Positions 1 through 9,169 of a stretch of 64,000 bases of DNA are shown here, one piece after another (position 1 is the stretch's first letter; each line of letters starts with the position of its first letter). The notes under the pieces were generated by a model. That model was not told the DNA's origin. It did not search any database and worked only from the letters and a program-made list of their open reading frames with translations. Origin of the DNA: Paracoccus sp. S-4012. Its GTDB lineage: Bacteria > Pseudomonadota > Alphaproteobacteria > Rhodobacterales > Rhodobacteraceae. Made by a program: the position numbers and the translations under genes. The stretch lies in NCBI RefSeq assembly GCF_009674885.1, contig NZ_WKKA01000001.1, forward strand, positions 186,001 to 250,000. The letters run 5' to 3'.

Positions 1-1813
1 CTTCTACGCCGTCTTCCACGGCCCCAAGGGCCTGCGCGCCATCGCCACCCGCATCCATCACCGCACCGCCCGCCTCGCCGCGGCGCTGAAGGCGGCGGGC
101 GCGTCCGTCGCCAATGACAGCTTCTTCGACACGCTCACGGTCGAGGTCGGCATCGGCCAGACCGCGGTGATGACCGCCGCGCAGGACAACGGCATCCTGC
201 TGCGCCGCGTCGGCCGCTCGCGCGTGGGCATCAGCGTGGACGAGACCACCACCGACGAGACCCTGAACCTCCTCCTCCGCAAGGCCTTCGGCAGCGAGGC
301 GGGCCTGCCCGACGCGGCCCCCGAGGGCGTGCCGGAGGGGCTTGTCCGGACCTCGGACTACCTCACCCATCCGATCTTCCAGATGAACCGGGCCGAGTCC
401 GAGATGATGCGCTACATGCGCCGCCTCAGCGACCGCGACCTCGCGCTCGACCGGGCGATGATCCCGCTCGGCTCCTGCACGATGAAGCTGAACGCCGCGG
501 CCGAGATGATGCCGATCACCTGGCCGGAGTTCGCCGACGTCCACCCCTTCGCCCCGGTCGAGACCGTCAGCGGCTACCGCGAGATGCTGGCCGACCTCGA
601 GGCGAAGCTCTGCGCCATCACCGGCTACGACGCCTTCTCGATGCAGCCAAACAGCGGCGCGCAGGGTGAGTATGCCGGGCTGCTGACGATCCAGAGCTAC
701 CACCGCGCCAACGGCGACGATCAGCGGACGGTCTGCCTGATCCCCGTCAGCGCGCATGGCACCAACCCGGCTTCCGCCCAGATGGCCGGGATGGAGGTGG
801 TGGTCGTCAAGTCCACCGCCACCGGCGACATCGACCTCGACGACTTCCGCGCCAAGGCCGAGGCCGCGGGCGACCGCCTCGCGGCCTGCATGATCACCTA
901 CCCCTCGACCCACGGCGTCTTCGAGGAGACGGTGCGCGAGGTCTGCGACATCACCCACCGCTTCGGCGGGCAGGTCTATCTCGACGGGGCGAACATGAAC
1001 GCCCTCGTCGGGCTGGTGCGGCCGGGCGAGATCGGCAGCGACGTCAGCCACCTGAACCTGCACAAGACCTTCGCCATCCCGCATGGCGGCGGCGGGCCGG
1101 GCATGGGCCCGATCGGCGTCAAGGCGCATCTGGTCCCGCACCTGCCCGGCGACCCGCGCGACCCGGAGGCGGGGGCGGTCAGCGCCGCGCCCTTCGGCAG
1201 CGCCTCGATCCTGCTGATCTCATGGGCCTACATCCTGATGATGGGCGGCGCGGGGCTGACGCAGGCGACGCGGGTGGCGATCCTCAACGCCAACTACATC
1301 GCGGCGCGGCTGAAGGGGGACTATCCGGTCCTGTTCCTCGGCAATCGAGGGCGGGTCGCGCATGAGTGCATCCTCGACACCCGCCCCTTCGCCGCGCATG
1401 GCGTGACCGTGGACGACATCGCCAAGCGGCTGATCGACAACGGCTTCCACGCGCCGACGATGAGTTGGCCGGTCGCCGGCACGCTGATGGTCGAGCCGAC
1501 CGAGAGCGAGACCAAGGCCGAGCTCGACCGCTTCATCGCCGCCATGCTGGCGATCCGGGCCGAGATCGAGGAGGTGGCGCAGGGCCGCATCGACGCCGCC
1601 GCCAGCCCGCTGCGCCACGCGCCGCACACGGTCGAGGACCTCGTCGGGGACTGGGACCGCCCCTACCCGCGCGAGCAGGGCTGCTTCCCGCCCGGCAGCT
1701 TCCGGGTGGACAAGTACTGGCCGCCCGTGGGCCGCGTGGACAACGTCGCCGGCGACCGCAACCTGATCTGCACCTGCCCGCCGCTGGAGGCGTATCTGGA
1801 AGCGGCGGAGTAG
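1..1813 (+). CDS. gcvP: Glycine dehydrogenase (decarboxylating), P-protein, 3' part
   Basis: This is the PLP enzyme of the glycine cleavage system. It decarboxylates glycine and passes the aminomethyl group to the lipoyl arm of the H-protein. The open frame runs in from the left edge (first whole codon at base 2) and gives about 603 residues, against roughly 950 for a full P-protein, so the N-terminal third is outside the window. The PLP lysine is in [20 protein letters not shown] (Lys codon 1064-1066), followed by the family's glycine-rich loop. [15 protein letters not shown] and [15 protein letters not shown] are other conserved P-protein segments. The C-terminus ends in the usual [17 protein letters not shown] region, so the 3' end is intact. 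A tRNA gene follows 76 bases later. Confidence 0.97.
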   Translation, partial: FYAVFHGPKGLRAIATRIHHRTARLAAALKAAGASVANDSFFDTLTVEVGIGQTAVMTAAQDNGILLRRVGRSRVGISVDETTTDETLNLLLRKAFGSEAGLPDAAPEGVPEGLVRTSDYLTHPIFQMNRAESEMMRYMRRLSDRDLALDRAMIPLGSCTMKLNAAAEMMPITWPEFADVHPFAPVETVSGYREMLADLEAKLCAITGYDAFSMQPNSGAQGEYAGLLTIQSYHRANGDDQRTVCLIPVSAHGTNPASAQMAGMEVVVVKSTATGDIDLDDFRAKAEAAGDRLAACMITYPSTHGVFEETVREVCDITHRFGGQVYLDGANMNALVGLVRPGEIGSDVSHLNLHKTFAIPHGGGGPGMGPIGVKAHLVPHLPGDPRDPEAGAVSAAPFGSASILLISWAYILMMGGAGLTQATRVAILNANYIAARLKGDYPVLFLGNRGRVAHECILDTRPFAAHGVTVDDIAKRLIDNGFHAPTMSWPVAGTLMVEPTESETKAELDRFIAAMLAIRAEIEEVAQGRIDAAASPLRHAPHTVEDLVGDWDRPYPREQGCFPPGSFRVDKYWPPVGRVDNVAGDRNLICTCPPLEAYLEAAE

Positions 1814-1848
1814 GGGCGGGAGACACGCGTTTGGCCCCGCGACCTCGC

Positions 1849-1877
1849 TTGACAACCCCCGCACCCCGCGCCAGATA
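1849..1877 (+). promoter_or_regulatory. Candidate promoter of tRNA-Ala
   Basis: A perfect TTGACA (1849-1854) is followed after 17 bases by CAGATA (1872-1877), 12 bases before the tRNA 5' end. The -10 match is weak but spacing and position fit a stable-RNA promoter. It is read by eye only. Confidence 0.5.
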
Positions 1878-1889
1878 GGCCCCCGGTGC

Positions 1890-1965
<76 letters not shown>

Positions 1966-2138
1966 GGCACCGGTTCATGTGAGATTTGGGTTGGGCGCGG
2001 GGCGCGTGTTGGGCTTGCGCCTCGGCATAGAGCTGAATCATGCTAGGTGCAAAGACGAGGTGCCGCGGGCCTACATGGACGGACAGCAAGCGGAAAGAGA
2101 TCGTGCGGGGGAAAGCAGTGTCATCCTCTGCCTACCCC

Positions 2139-2825
2139 TTAGCTGTAACTGTTAGATGTTTGCCGTGACTCTCGTTTAAATAGAGTTGCAAGCGTTGAAA
2201 GGGCAACGTCGTTGCGCGTAGCCGAAAAATGATTTTCGAAATCTACAACGGTTTCGAGTGCCGGCCGTTGATAGCCGTATCTGAGAAGGATGTGCTCTAG
2301 CGCATCCTCCCGGCTTTTTGACGTGCTCGACGACCGGCGAAGGGACAGGACCCTTCGCACAAAGCTCTCGGGGAACTCTTTTTCTAAAGACGTAGGGGAG
2401 AACAGGAATCTCCCCCTCTCCACAGCTAGAGAAATGAGGATCGTTCGGGCGCACCACGCAAATCGCCGATTTATAATGCAGGGATCTGCCGATTTAGCCT
2501 GATCAATGAGAAACCAGCCCAGATCAGATGCCCTTCTGCGCGGCTGGTCGTAGTTCTTTTGTACAGTAATCGATTCCCGAAAATTAGAGAAAAAACCTGA
2601 AGGGTCGAAAATAGTTTGCCCTTCAAGCGCAAGATGGAGCGCAAACAGGTCTCCCTCGCGGGCCATCTCAAGCAGTTTCCCCGCAGGCATGACTTGGAGT
2701 TCAACGTTCCCCCGTCTAACTGAAAATGGTCTTCCGCTTTGCTTTATCTGAAGCAGGTCGATATCGGAAGTCTCGGTGAAGTCGCCCCGTGCGAAACTGC
2801 CGTAGAGCATCATCGCATCATACAC
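2139..2825 (-). CDS. Nucleotidyltransferase-fold protein
   Basis: This is a 228-residue protein with the MNT/KNTase-type signature GSFARGDFTETSDIDLL at residues 9-25: the GS loop and the two metal-binding aspartates D21 and D23. A later acidic residue in NVELQV could be the third ligand. The rest is mostly helical and basic, as in nucleotidyltransferases with a C-terminal helical or HEPN-like domain, but I cannot assign a substrate. The GTG start at 2825 overlaps the upstream TAG (TAGTG) and has GAGGA before it. An in-frame stop lies only seven codons further upstream, so the helix that usually precedes the GS loop is absent. Base composition is AT-richer than the neighbours, suggesting acquisition. 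Antitoxin, antibiotic-modifying and orphan roles are all possible. Confidence 0.75.
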   Translation of the reverse strand: MYDAMMLYGSFARGDFTETSDIDLLQIKQSGRPFSVRRGNVELQVMPAGKLLEMAREGDLFALHLALEGQTIFDPSGFFSNFRESITVQKNYDQPRRRASDLGWFLIDQAKSADPCIINRRFAWCARTILISLAVERGRFLFSPTSLEKEFPESFVRRVLSLRRSSSTSKSREDALEHILLRYGYQRPALETVVDFENHFSATRNDVALSTLATLFKRESRQTSNSYS

Positions 2826-3160
2826 TAGCGAATCCTCGTGAGTTTATTTACGACGGTAGGCACGGCGACGATATACCAAACAACCCCTGCCAGCGCATTG
2901 GCAAGCATCATGCTGTCCCCGGTTGGGTGAGATGGAGACGGTGAGTGTTTAGTGTAGCCGAACAGCAGGAACAGCTCGGTAGCTTCCTTGAATGCGGAGG
3001 AGAATGCTACATTATCGGCTCCCACATAGTAATAGGAGAAAACGCAAAGGACCACCGTGCCTACCGCAATAGTTCTGCTGATGCTGGCGCCCCAAGCGTT
3101 TATGGCGCCTAAGATAGACAGGGCGATGACGTCAATCGCAGACAACAGGAGCACGAGCAA
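2825..3160 (-). CDS. Small predicted membrane protein, unknown function
   Basis: The frame gives about 111 residues with two to three hydrophobic stretches: residues ~2-22 (LVLLLSAIDVIALSILGAI), ~28-50, and ~85-105 near the C-terminus (NALAGVVWYIVAVPTVV). No family is recognised. The start is uncertain: TTG at 3160 opens the longest form with a start codon, and no ATG precedes it before the upstream stop at 3223. The stop overlaps the GTG of the nucleotidyltransferase gene by one base, so the two are probably co-translated. Composition is AT-richer than the flanks. It lies 26 bases after the end of the interrupted pentapeptide-repeat frame and is transcribed in the same direction. Confidence 0.55.
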   Translation of the reverse strand: MLVLLLSAIDVIALSILGAINAWGASISRTIAVGTVVLCVFSYYYVGADNVAFSSAFKEATELFLLFGYTKHSPSPSHPTGDSMMLANALAGVVWYIVAVPTVVNKLTRIR

Positions 3161-3186
3161 GCCACGAACTGCCCTCGCGAGATACC

Positions 3187-3882
3187 TTACGATTTCGTGA
3201 GCTCTCCATTGGATTTGGAAATTACGTCAAGTAAGCCAGTCGACGCTCGGGCAAAGCTCTCCTGCCGGGAGGCAACGCGCACACATTCGTAGAATGAGGC
3301 ATCAGGTCCCTTGCGCGACAGGTTGCTAAGAAGAGCACGTGCGACGGCAGAGCGGTCCCTCTGAAACCGTAGAAATTGCCTTGCGGCATTAACGCCGGAG
3401 GGGGGATTCTTGAGGTTAGTTCGCGTTGCTCTGATGAACGCTGCCGGATTAGAAATTATGGTGCTGGTCAGGTCGGTTTCGTTGCTTGAGATTCCGATAT
3501 CATCGAACTCACATCCTTGAAAGTCGCAACCGCTAAGAGAGCATTGCGTGAATGAGCTGCTCCTGAACTCGCACCCGCTGAATTTTGCGCCTTGAAACGT
3601 GCTTAATCCAAAGTCGCAGAGTGTGAACTTGCAGTCCTTGAATACGGGTCACGGTGAGGAGAAGACGCCTTGGAAGTCACACTCGGTAAAGCTTATGCCG
3701 CGTACGACTGGAGGAGCTTTAGACGAGAAATCGGACGCGTCGAGATGGCAGCGGACCACCCCACTTTCGTGTTCGAAATCCCAGTCGTGGCATTTAAACA
3801 GCTTCGGAGCGTTCGGATCGTATATTACCTCCCAATAGCTCTCTAGCCTGCGATTCCTGGCGGGTGCGTTGGCTGTTGTCAT
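3187..3882 (-). pseudogene. Pentapeptide-repeat protein gene with an internal in-frame TGA
   Basis: The reading frame opens at ATG 3882, 12 bases after carB ends, with GAGG ahead of it, and runs to TAA at 3189-3187. It is interrupted after residue 77 by TGA at 3651-3649. The same frame continues past the stop for 153 residues with clear pentapeptide spacing: KFTLC, DFGLS, TFQGA, KFSGC, EFRSS, SFTQC, SLSGC, DFQGC, EFDDI. Before the stop SFTEC-DFQGV shows the same pattern, so both sides belong to one gene. The final ~80 residues are non-repeat and charged. No ATG, GTG or TTG restarts translation right after the TGA. The simplest reading is a nonsense-mutated gene. Sequencing error or readthrough (TGA-C context) are alternatives. 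Pentapeptide-repeat proteins form beta-helices; the role here is unknown. Confidence 0.7.
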
Positions 3883-3894
3883 TCCCCGATAACC

Positions 3895-6800
3895 TCACCC
3901 CTGCAACGTCCGCACGCGCACATCCTCCTCCTCCCGCGACCGGATCGCCGCCGCCGCCGCCACCGCCCCGGCCGCCGTGGTGAAATACGGAATCCGGTCC
4001 ATCAGCGCCACGGCGCGGATGTCGCGGCTGTCGCTGACGGCCTGCGTGCCCTCGGTCGTGTTCAGGACCAGCGCGATCTCGTCGTTCTTCAGGCGGTCCA
4101 CGATGTTCGGGCGGCCTTCGTAGACCTTGTTCACGCGCTCGGCCTCGACCCCGCGCGCGGCCAGCCAGGCGGCGGTGCCGCGGGTGGCGACGAGGGTGAA
4201 GCCATTCGCCGCGAGGTCGGCCATCGCGGTCCCGAGCTCCTCGGTCTTGTCGGCGTCACGGACCGAGACGAAGACGCGGCCCGCCTCGGGCAGCTTCACC
4301 CCGGCGCCGAGCTGGGCCTTGAGGAAGGCGCGCGGGAAGCTGCGGTCCCAGCCCATGACCTCGCCGGTCGAGCGCATCTCGGGGCCGAGCAGCGGGTCTA
4401 CGCCGGGGAAGCGGGCGAAGGGCAGCACCGCCTCCTTGACCGAGAACCAGGGCGTGATCGGGTCCGCGAGCGTCAGCGGGTCGGCATAGGGCAGCGGCGT
4501 GTCGGGGCCGACGCCGGCGGGGTAGGGTTCGCGCAGCGGGAAGGCCGAGAGCGGCTCGCCCGCCATCAGCCGCGCCGCGATCGAGGCGATGGCGCTGTCG
4601 GTGGCCTTGGCGACGAAGGGGACGGTGCGGCTGGCGCGGGGGTTGACCTCCAAGACGTAGATGTGGCCGTCCTTGATCGCGAACTGGACGTTCATCAGCC
4701 CGACGACGCCGAGGGCCAGCGCCATGGCCTCGGTCTGGCGCTTGAGCTCGGCGATGGTGGCGGCGTCGAGCGTATGCGGTGGGAGCGAGCAGGCGCTGTC
4801 GCCGGAATGGACCCCTGCTTCCTCGATATGCTCCATGATGCCGGCGACGTGGACCTGGCGCCCGTCGCTGAGGGCGTCCACGTCCACCTCGATCGCCTTC
4901 GAGAGATAGCTGTCGAGCAGCACCGGGTTCGCGCCCGAGACCTGCACCGCCTCGGTGATGTAACGCCGCAGCTGGGCCTCGTCGCGGACAATTTCCATCG
5001 CGCGGCCGCCGAGGACGTAGGAGGGGCGGATGACCAGCGGGTATCCGACCTCGCCCGCGATCCGCAGCGCCTCGTCGGGCGCGCGGGCGATGCCGTTGAC
5101 CGGCTGGCGGAGGCCGAGGCGGTTCAGGAGCTGCTGGAACCGCTCGCGGTCCTCGGCCAGGTCGATGGCGTCGGGGGAGGTGCCGAGGATCGGGATGCCC
5201 TCGGCCTCCAGCGCGTCGGCGAGCTTCAGCGGCGTCTGGCCGCCGAACTGGACGATGACGCCGTGCAGCGTGCCGGCCTGCTGCTCGGTCCGCAGGATTT
5301 CGAGGACGTGCTCGAAGGTCAGCGGCTCGAAATAGAGGCGGTCGGAGGTGTCGTAGTCGGTGGAGACGGTCTCCGGGTTGCAGTTGACCATGATGGTCTC
5401 ATAGCCCGCATCGCTGAGCGCAAAGCAGGCGTGGCAGCAGCAATAGTCGAACTCGATCCCCTGACCGATCCGGTTCGGGCCGCCGCCCAGGATGACGACC
5501 TTCTTGCGGTCCGTGGGGCGGGCCTCGTCCTCGGCGGCGCCCATCGCCGGGGCCTCGTAGGTCGAGTACATGTAGGGGGTCTGGGCCTCGAACTCGGCCG
5601 CGCAGGTGTCGATGCGCTTGAAGACCGGGGTGACGCCGGCGCGATGCCGGGCGCGGCGGATGTCGGCCTCGGGGTTGCCGGTGAGGCGGGCGAGGCGGGC
5701 GTCGGAGAAGCCCAGCATCTTCAGGCGGCGCAGGCCGGGCGCGTCGGCGGGCAGGCCCTCGCGGATCGCGGCTTCGGCGTTCACGATCTCGCGGATCCGG
5801 GCGAGGAACCACGGGTCCCATGACGTGACGGCGCCGATCTCGGCATCGTCGAGGCCGGCCCGCATGGCCTCGGCGATGACGCGGATGCGGTCGGGGGTCT
5901 GCCTCGAGAGCGCGGCGATGATGGCGGGTTTGCCCTGCTCGGCCGCGCCCTCGATCGCGATCTCGTCGAGGCCGGTGAGGCCGTTCTCCATCGAGGCGAG
6001 CGCCTTTTGCAGCGACTCGTGGAAGCTGCGGCCGATGGCCATGACCTCGCCCACGGATTTCATCGCCGTGGTCAGTTCGGGCTTGGCGCCGGGAAATTTC
6101 TCGAACGCAAAGCGGGGGATCTTCGTGACGACATAGTCGATGGACGGCTCGAAGCTCGCCGGGGTGACGCGGGTGATGTCGTTGTCGAGCTCGTCCAGCG
6201 TGTAGCCGACCGCCAGCTTCGCCGCGATCTTGGCGATCGGGAAGCCTGTCGCCTTCGAGGCCAGCGCCGAGGAGCGGCTGACGCGCGGGTTCATCTCGAT
6301 CACGACCATGCGGCCGGTCGCGGGATCGACCGCCCATTGCACGTTCGACCCGCCGGTCTCGACGCCGATCTCGCGCAGCACCGCGACCGAGGCCGAGCGC
6401 ATCCGCTGGTATTCGCGGTCCGTCAATGTCAGCGCCGGGGCCACGGTGATGCTGTCGCCTGTGTGGACGCCCATCGGGTCCATGTTCTCGATCGAGCAGA
6501 CGATGATGGCGTTGTCGGCGGTGTCGCGCACCACCTCCATCTCGAATTCCTTCCAGCCGAGCAGGCTCTCGTCGATCAGGATCTGCCCTGCGGGGCTGGC
6601 ATCCAGACCGCTGCGGCAGATCGCCTCGTAGTCGTCGCGGTTGTAGGCGACCCCGCCCCCGGTGCCGCCCAGCGTGAAGGCAGGGCGGATGATCGCCGGC
6701 AGGCCCACGGTGTCGATCGCCTCCATAGCCATCCGCACGCCCGCGGCGGTGTCGAAGCGGCCATCGGCGCGCTTGGGCGAGGTGACGATGGTGGCGCGCG

Positions 6801-7230
6801 GGTTCTCGAGCCCGATCCGCTCCATCGCCTCGCGGAAGAGCTTGCGGTCCTCGGCCATCTCGATGGCCTCGCGCCTGGCGCCGATCAGTTCGACCCCGTA
6901 GCGCTCGAGCGTGCCGCGGTCGGCCAGCGCAAGCGCGGTGTTCAGCGCCGTCTGCCCGCCCATCGTCGGCAGCAAGGCATCGGGGCGCTCGGCTGCGATG
7001 ATCTTCTCGACGATCTCGGGGGTGATCGGCTCGATATAGGTGGCGTCGGCCATGCCCGGGTCGGTCATGATCGTGGCCGGGTTCGAGTTCACGAGGATGA
7101 CGCGATACCCCTCCTCGCGCAGCGCCTTGCAGGCCTGGGCGCCGGAATAGTCGAACTCGCAGGCCTGACCGATGACGATGGGACCGGCGCCGATGATCAG
7201 GATCGACTGGATGTCGGTGCGTTTCGGCAT
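3895..7230 (-). CDS. carB: Carbamoyl-phosphate synthase large subunit
   Basis: The protein makes carbamoyl phosphate from bicarbonate, ATP and ammonia delivered by CarA, feeding arginine and pyrimidine synthesis. At 1111 residues it is full length. Two homologous ATP-grasp halves are visible. The first opens with [20 protein letters not shown] and contains [11 protein letters not shown]. The second opens with [20 protein letters not shown] and contains [15 protein letters not shown]-terminal MGS-like allosteric domain runs from about residue 960. The ATG at 7230 is chosen over a longer upstream frame because [14 protein letters not shown] is the family N-terminus and GGGGA precedes it. carA is not in the window. 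About 300 bases of leader contain a hexanucleotide repeat. The acquired-looking patch lies directly downstream in the same direction. Confidence 0.98.
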   Translation of the reverse strand: MPKRTDIQSILIIGAGPIVIGQACEFDYSGAQACKALREEGYRVILVNSNPATIMTDPGMADATYIEPITPEIVEKIIAAERPDALLPTMGGQTALNTALALADRGTLERYGVELIGARREAIEMAEDRKLFREAMERIGLENPRATIVTSPKRADGRFDTAAGVRMAMEAIDTVGLPAIIRPAFTLGGTGGGVAYNRDDYEAICRSGLDASPAGQILIDESLLGWKEFEMEVVRDTADNAIIVCSIENMDPMGVHTGDSITVAPALTLTDREYQRMRSASVAVLREIGVETGGSNVQWAVDPATGRMVVIEMNPRVSRSSALASKATGFPIAKIAAKLAVGYTLDELDNDITRVTPASFEPSIDYVVTKIPRFAFEKFPGAKPELTTAMKSVGEVMAIGRSFHESLQKALASMENGLTGLDEIAIEGAAEQGKPAIIAALSRQTPDRIRVIAEAMRAGLDDAEIGAVTSWDPWFLARIREIVNAEAAIREGLPADAPGLRRLKMLGFSDARLARLTGNPEADIRRARHRAGVTPVFKRIDTCAAEFEAQTPYMYSTYEAPAMGAAEDEARPTDRKKVVILGGGPNRIGQGIEFDYCCCHACFALSDAGYETIMVNCNPETVSTDYDTSDRLYFEPLTFEHVLEILRTEQQAGTLHGVIVQFGGQTPLKLADALEAEGIPILGTSPDAIDLAEDRERFQQLLNRLGLRQPVNGIARAPDEALRIAGEVGYPLVIRPSYVLGGRAMEIVRDEAQLRRYITEAVQVSGANPVLLDSYLSKAIEVDVDALSDGRQVHVAGIMEHIEEAGVHSGDSACSLPPHTLDAATIAELKRQTEAMALALGVVGLMNVQFAIKDGHIYVLEVNPRASRTVPFVAKATDSAIASIAARLMAGEPLSAFPLREPYPAGVGPDTPLPYADPLTLADPITPWFSVKEAVLPFARFPGVDPLLGPEMRSTGEVMGWDRSFPRAFLKAQLGAGVKLPEAGRVFVSVRDADKTEELGTAMADLAANGFTLVATRGTAAWLAARGVEAERVNKVYEGRPNIVDRLKNDEIALVLNTTEGTQAVSDSRDIRAVALMDRIPYFTTAAGAVAAAAAIRSREEEDVRVRTLQG

Positions 7231-7528
7231 GGCATGTCCCCGGAGGCTGGCGGCGCGGGCGCGCGTCAGCCGGGCGTTATAGCCAAGGGGGGCAGCGGCG
7301 CAACCCGATGGGCCGGGCGCCCCCGCCGCGTCGCCGCGACGCGCGCCACGTCTTTGCCCGTACCGGGCGGGAGGGACCACCGAAAGCACCGGCTACGTGG
7401 TCGGTCGACGAAGGGGAACGTTGATTGCCTCCCCTTGTCCCTACGCTTTTTGTTCCCGCTCCCGCTCCCGCTCCCGCTCCCGCTCCCGCTCCCGCTCCCG
7501 CTCCCCTGCCAGGCCTCCACGCCCCGCC
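7231..7528. other. carB leader region without a gene
   Basis: Nearly 300 bases separate the DUF1217 gene stop from the carB start, both on the minus strand. The stretch holds the hexanucleotide repeat described separately and the carB Shine-Dalgarno sequence. Open frames through it are low-complexity (Ser/Gly or Arg/Glu runs created by the repeat) and are not genes. I see no convincing promoter. Confidence 0.6.
7453..7506. repeat. Hexanucleotide tandem repeat (CTCCCG)n
   Basis: Seven perfect CTCCCG units run from 7459 to 7500, flanked by one imperfect unit each side (TTCCCG at 7453, CTCCCC at 7501). The array is purine-rich (CGGGAG) on the carB-sense strand and lies about 220-280 bases upstream of the carB start codon. 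A GGGAG motif in every unit resembles a Shine-Dalgarno core. Confidence 0.95.
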
Positions 7529-8308
7529 TCAGCCCCGGAGGATCGCAAGGGCCGCGTTCCAGGGGCCCGATACTGCCGTGGCCTGCAGGCTTGCCCGCGC
7601 GAGGAAGGCATCGACAATCCGCGACATCGTGGCCGGGTCCTCCAGCTGGTTGAAGCTGCCGATTCCGAGGCGGCGGCTTGCCGTCTCGGCGAAGAGTTCG
7701 ACCTGACGGTCGATCGGCATCCGGATCGTCTCCTTCGGAAGCCCAAGCGCCGCCTCCATTACCTGTCGCAGCGGCGGGGTGCCCATGACCTCGAACCACT
7801 TGGTCCGATCACTCGAGCTCCGTCCCGCGATCGAGGCCAGCTCGCGCCCCGCGTTCATGGCAAGGCGCAGGTTGCCATCGACCTCGCCGACCCGACGCTC
7901 GAACTCGCGTTCCAGATAGAGGCCGGACACACGTGCGGCAATCGCATCGGGTTCCGGCGGAACCCCTCCCGCGCCGAGGCCAAAGGTCTCGGCTAACTGG
8001 CGGTACCGCTTGTCCGTCAATCGGTTGGCCAGGCTCTTGGGATCCGAGAGGTCCGATTCCATTACCTTGCGCAGGAACGCCTTGTTCGGGAGATCGGCCT
8101 CCAGTCCGAACGCACTCAGCGCCACCTTCAGCATCTGGTAGTCGCCAACCAGCGCCTGGGCAGAGTCGAGCTTGTCCGCCCCGGCCTCGAAGCGCGCCCG
8201 TTCGCGCGCGACCTGTGGATCGCGGGCCAGCGCCGACAGCTGCTGGCCGGACGTGCGTTGCAGCAGCCGCCAGCCCGCCAGCCCGCCGCCACCGACCAGA
8301 GGCCGCAT
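7529..8308 (-). CDS. DUF1217 flagellar-cluster protein
   Basis: This 259-residue protein resembles the DUF1217 family that accompanies flagellin genes in Rhodobacterales. Typical segments are KAFLRKVMESDLSDPKSLAN, YRQLAETFGL and the C-terminal IDRQVELFAE and IVDAFLARASLQ. It is largely helical, with no signal peptide or membrane segment seen. The ATG at 8308 overlaps the flbT stop by one base (TAATG), so it is the fourth gene of a fliC-flaF-flbT unit. The longer frame upstream only overlaps flbT in another phase. Its biochemical role is not established; the neighbourhood suggests flagellar assembly or flagellin regulation. Confidence 0.8.
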   Translation of the reverse strand: MRPLVGGGGLAGWRLLQRTSGQQLSALARDPQVARERARFEAGADKLDSAQALVGDYQMLKVALSAFGLEADLPNKAFLRKVMESDLSDPKSLANRLTDKRYRQLAETFGLGAGGVPPEPDAIAARVSGLYLEREFERRVGEVDGNLRLAMNAGRELASIAGRSSSDRTKWFEVMGTPPLRQVMEAALGLPKETIRMPIDRQVELFAETASRRLGIGSFNQLEDPATMSRIVDAFLARASLQATAVSGPWNAALAILRG

Positions 8309-8715
8309 TATTGCATGGGCGCGAGCAGCCGCGCCTCGATCGGTATCAGTCCGCGGAGGGCCTTGAGGGTGCCGTAGTCGTTCCCGGAGAGCAGGGCCGA
8401 GCGCGCCTGACCGATCAGGCGGCCGCTTTCCGTGGCGGTAAAGACCTGCGCCAGCTCCTTGAGCGCGCGCGACAACTCGCGCCGGCCCTGCGCGGGCGGG
8501 AGGTCGCCCGAGAGAAGCAGCTGGCACAGATAGATGGCGCGCGTCACGGGCGTGGTGGCCTGGTCCGGGTGCAGCGCGTCGGACAGCCGCAGGATGTTGG
8601 CGTTCGGGGTCTTGATCCACAGGCTCGCGCGGCGGTCGCCGTTCTCGATCACGGCGCTGTTGATCAGGACGCGCTCCCTCGGGGCGAGCTTGAGGACAAG
8701 GCCGCCGCCGCTCAT
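8308..8715 (-). CDS. flbT: Flagellin synthesis post-transcriptional regulator FlbT
   Basis: This 135-residue protein has FlbT hallmarks: GLVLKLAPRERVLINSAVIE at the N-terminus, LRLSDALHPDQATTPV, and AIYLCQLLLSGD. In Caulobacter FlbT acts on flagellin mRNA through its 5' untranslated leader. FlaF has the opposing role. The ATG at 8715 overlaps the flaF stop (ATGA) and the stop overlaps the next start (TAATG), so translation of flaF, flbT and the DUF1217 gene is coupled. The flagellin leader in this window contains two hairpins that could be the target. Confidence 0.94.
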   Translation of the reverse strand: MSGGGLVLKLAPRERVLINSAVIENGDRRASLWIKTPNANILRLSDALHPDQATTPVTRAIYLCQLLLSGDLPPAQGRRELSRALKELAQVFTATESGRLIGQARSALLSGNDYGTLKALRGLIPIEARLLAPMQ

Positions 8716-9083
8716 GCCGCGAGCGCCTGAGCGCTGAGGCCGTGAATGACGGCGCGGTTAACCTCGATCAGAGGTTCCGCCGCGGCCTCGCCGGCGAGGA
8801 CGCGCGAGGAATGGGCGAGGACGAACCCCGCGAGAGAGATCATCCCGGCCCGGAGATCGGCCGGCAGGCCGTTGCCGTCGTCCGCGAGATCGGCCGCCGC
8901 CGCGGTCCAGAAGCGGCGGTTGTCGTTCAGCGCCACGGCGAGCTGCGGGAAGCCGTCGCGCCCCCTGGCCGCGGCGGTGTGGAGGCGCGCGGTGATCCGG
9001 GCGAGCACCGCCGATTCGGCCGTGCGCGGGTCCTTGGCGGGCGAGTGGGCGGAGCCGTAGGCATGCGGGAGCGGAGGGGTCAT
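8712..9083 (-). CDS. flaF: Flagellin synthesis regulator FlaF
   Basis: This 123-residue protein contains the FlaF pattern: TAESAVLARITARLHTA, ALNDNRRFWTAAAADLAD, GNGLPADLRAGMISLAGFV and a helical C-terminus. FlaF works with FlbT to balance flagellin translation and filament assembly in alphaproteobacteria. The ATG at 9083 begins MTPPLPHAYG and is preferred over a longer frame that runs into the fliC-flaF gap. It lies 86 bases after the flagellin stop. Hairpins in that gap may let flagellin and its regulators be expressed at different levels from one transcript. Confidence 0.93.
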   Translation of the reverse strand: MTPPLPHAYGSAHSPAKDPRTAESAVLARITARLHTAAARGRDGFPQLAVALNDNRRFWTAAAADLADDGNGLPADLRAGMISLAGFVLAHSSRVLAGEAAAEPLIEVNRAVIHGLSAQALAA

Positions 9084-9108
9084 GTAAGTTCGCCTCATCC
9101 TGGTGACG

Positions 9109-9151
9109 GGGGCACGAAGCCCCAAGGGGAAGAGGGCGCGGGCGCCCCCTT
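9109..9151 (-). other. Hairpin region between fliC and flaF
   Basis: GGGGC (9109-9113) and GCCCC (9119-9123) form a 5-bp stem. Next to it GGGCGC (9134-9139) and GCGCCC (9142-9147) form another, nested in AAGGGG and CCCCTT. There is no T-run, so it looks more like a processing or attenuation structure than an intrinsic terminator. The first stem is identical in sequence to the two stems in the flagellin leader. Confidence 0.5.
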
Positions 9152-9169
9152 CCGGTCGCATGGCTTTGA

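Noticed and set aside
1966..2138. Short frames downstream of tRNA-Ala, including a piece reading like AKTRCRGP on plus
   Set aside because: Too short, no ribosome-binding site and no conserved domain; treated as non-coding spacer.
3649..3651. Selenocysteine at the internal TGA
   Set aside because: Pentapeptide-repeat proteins are not selenoproteins and no hairpin with SECIS features follows the codon.
7459..7506. Repeat array considered as CRISPR or as a coding Ser/Gly repeat
   Set aside because: Units are 6 bases with no spacers, and the enclosing frames have no conserved sequence on either side.
6007..7653. Long plus-strand open frame antisense to carB
   Set aside because: It is a GC-rich shadow frame with Arg/Ala/Asp-rich, non-conserved translation and carB is certain on the other strand.
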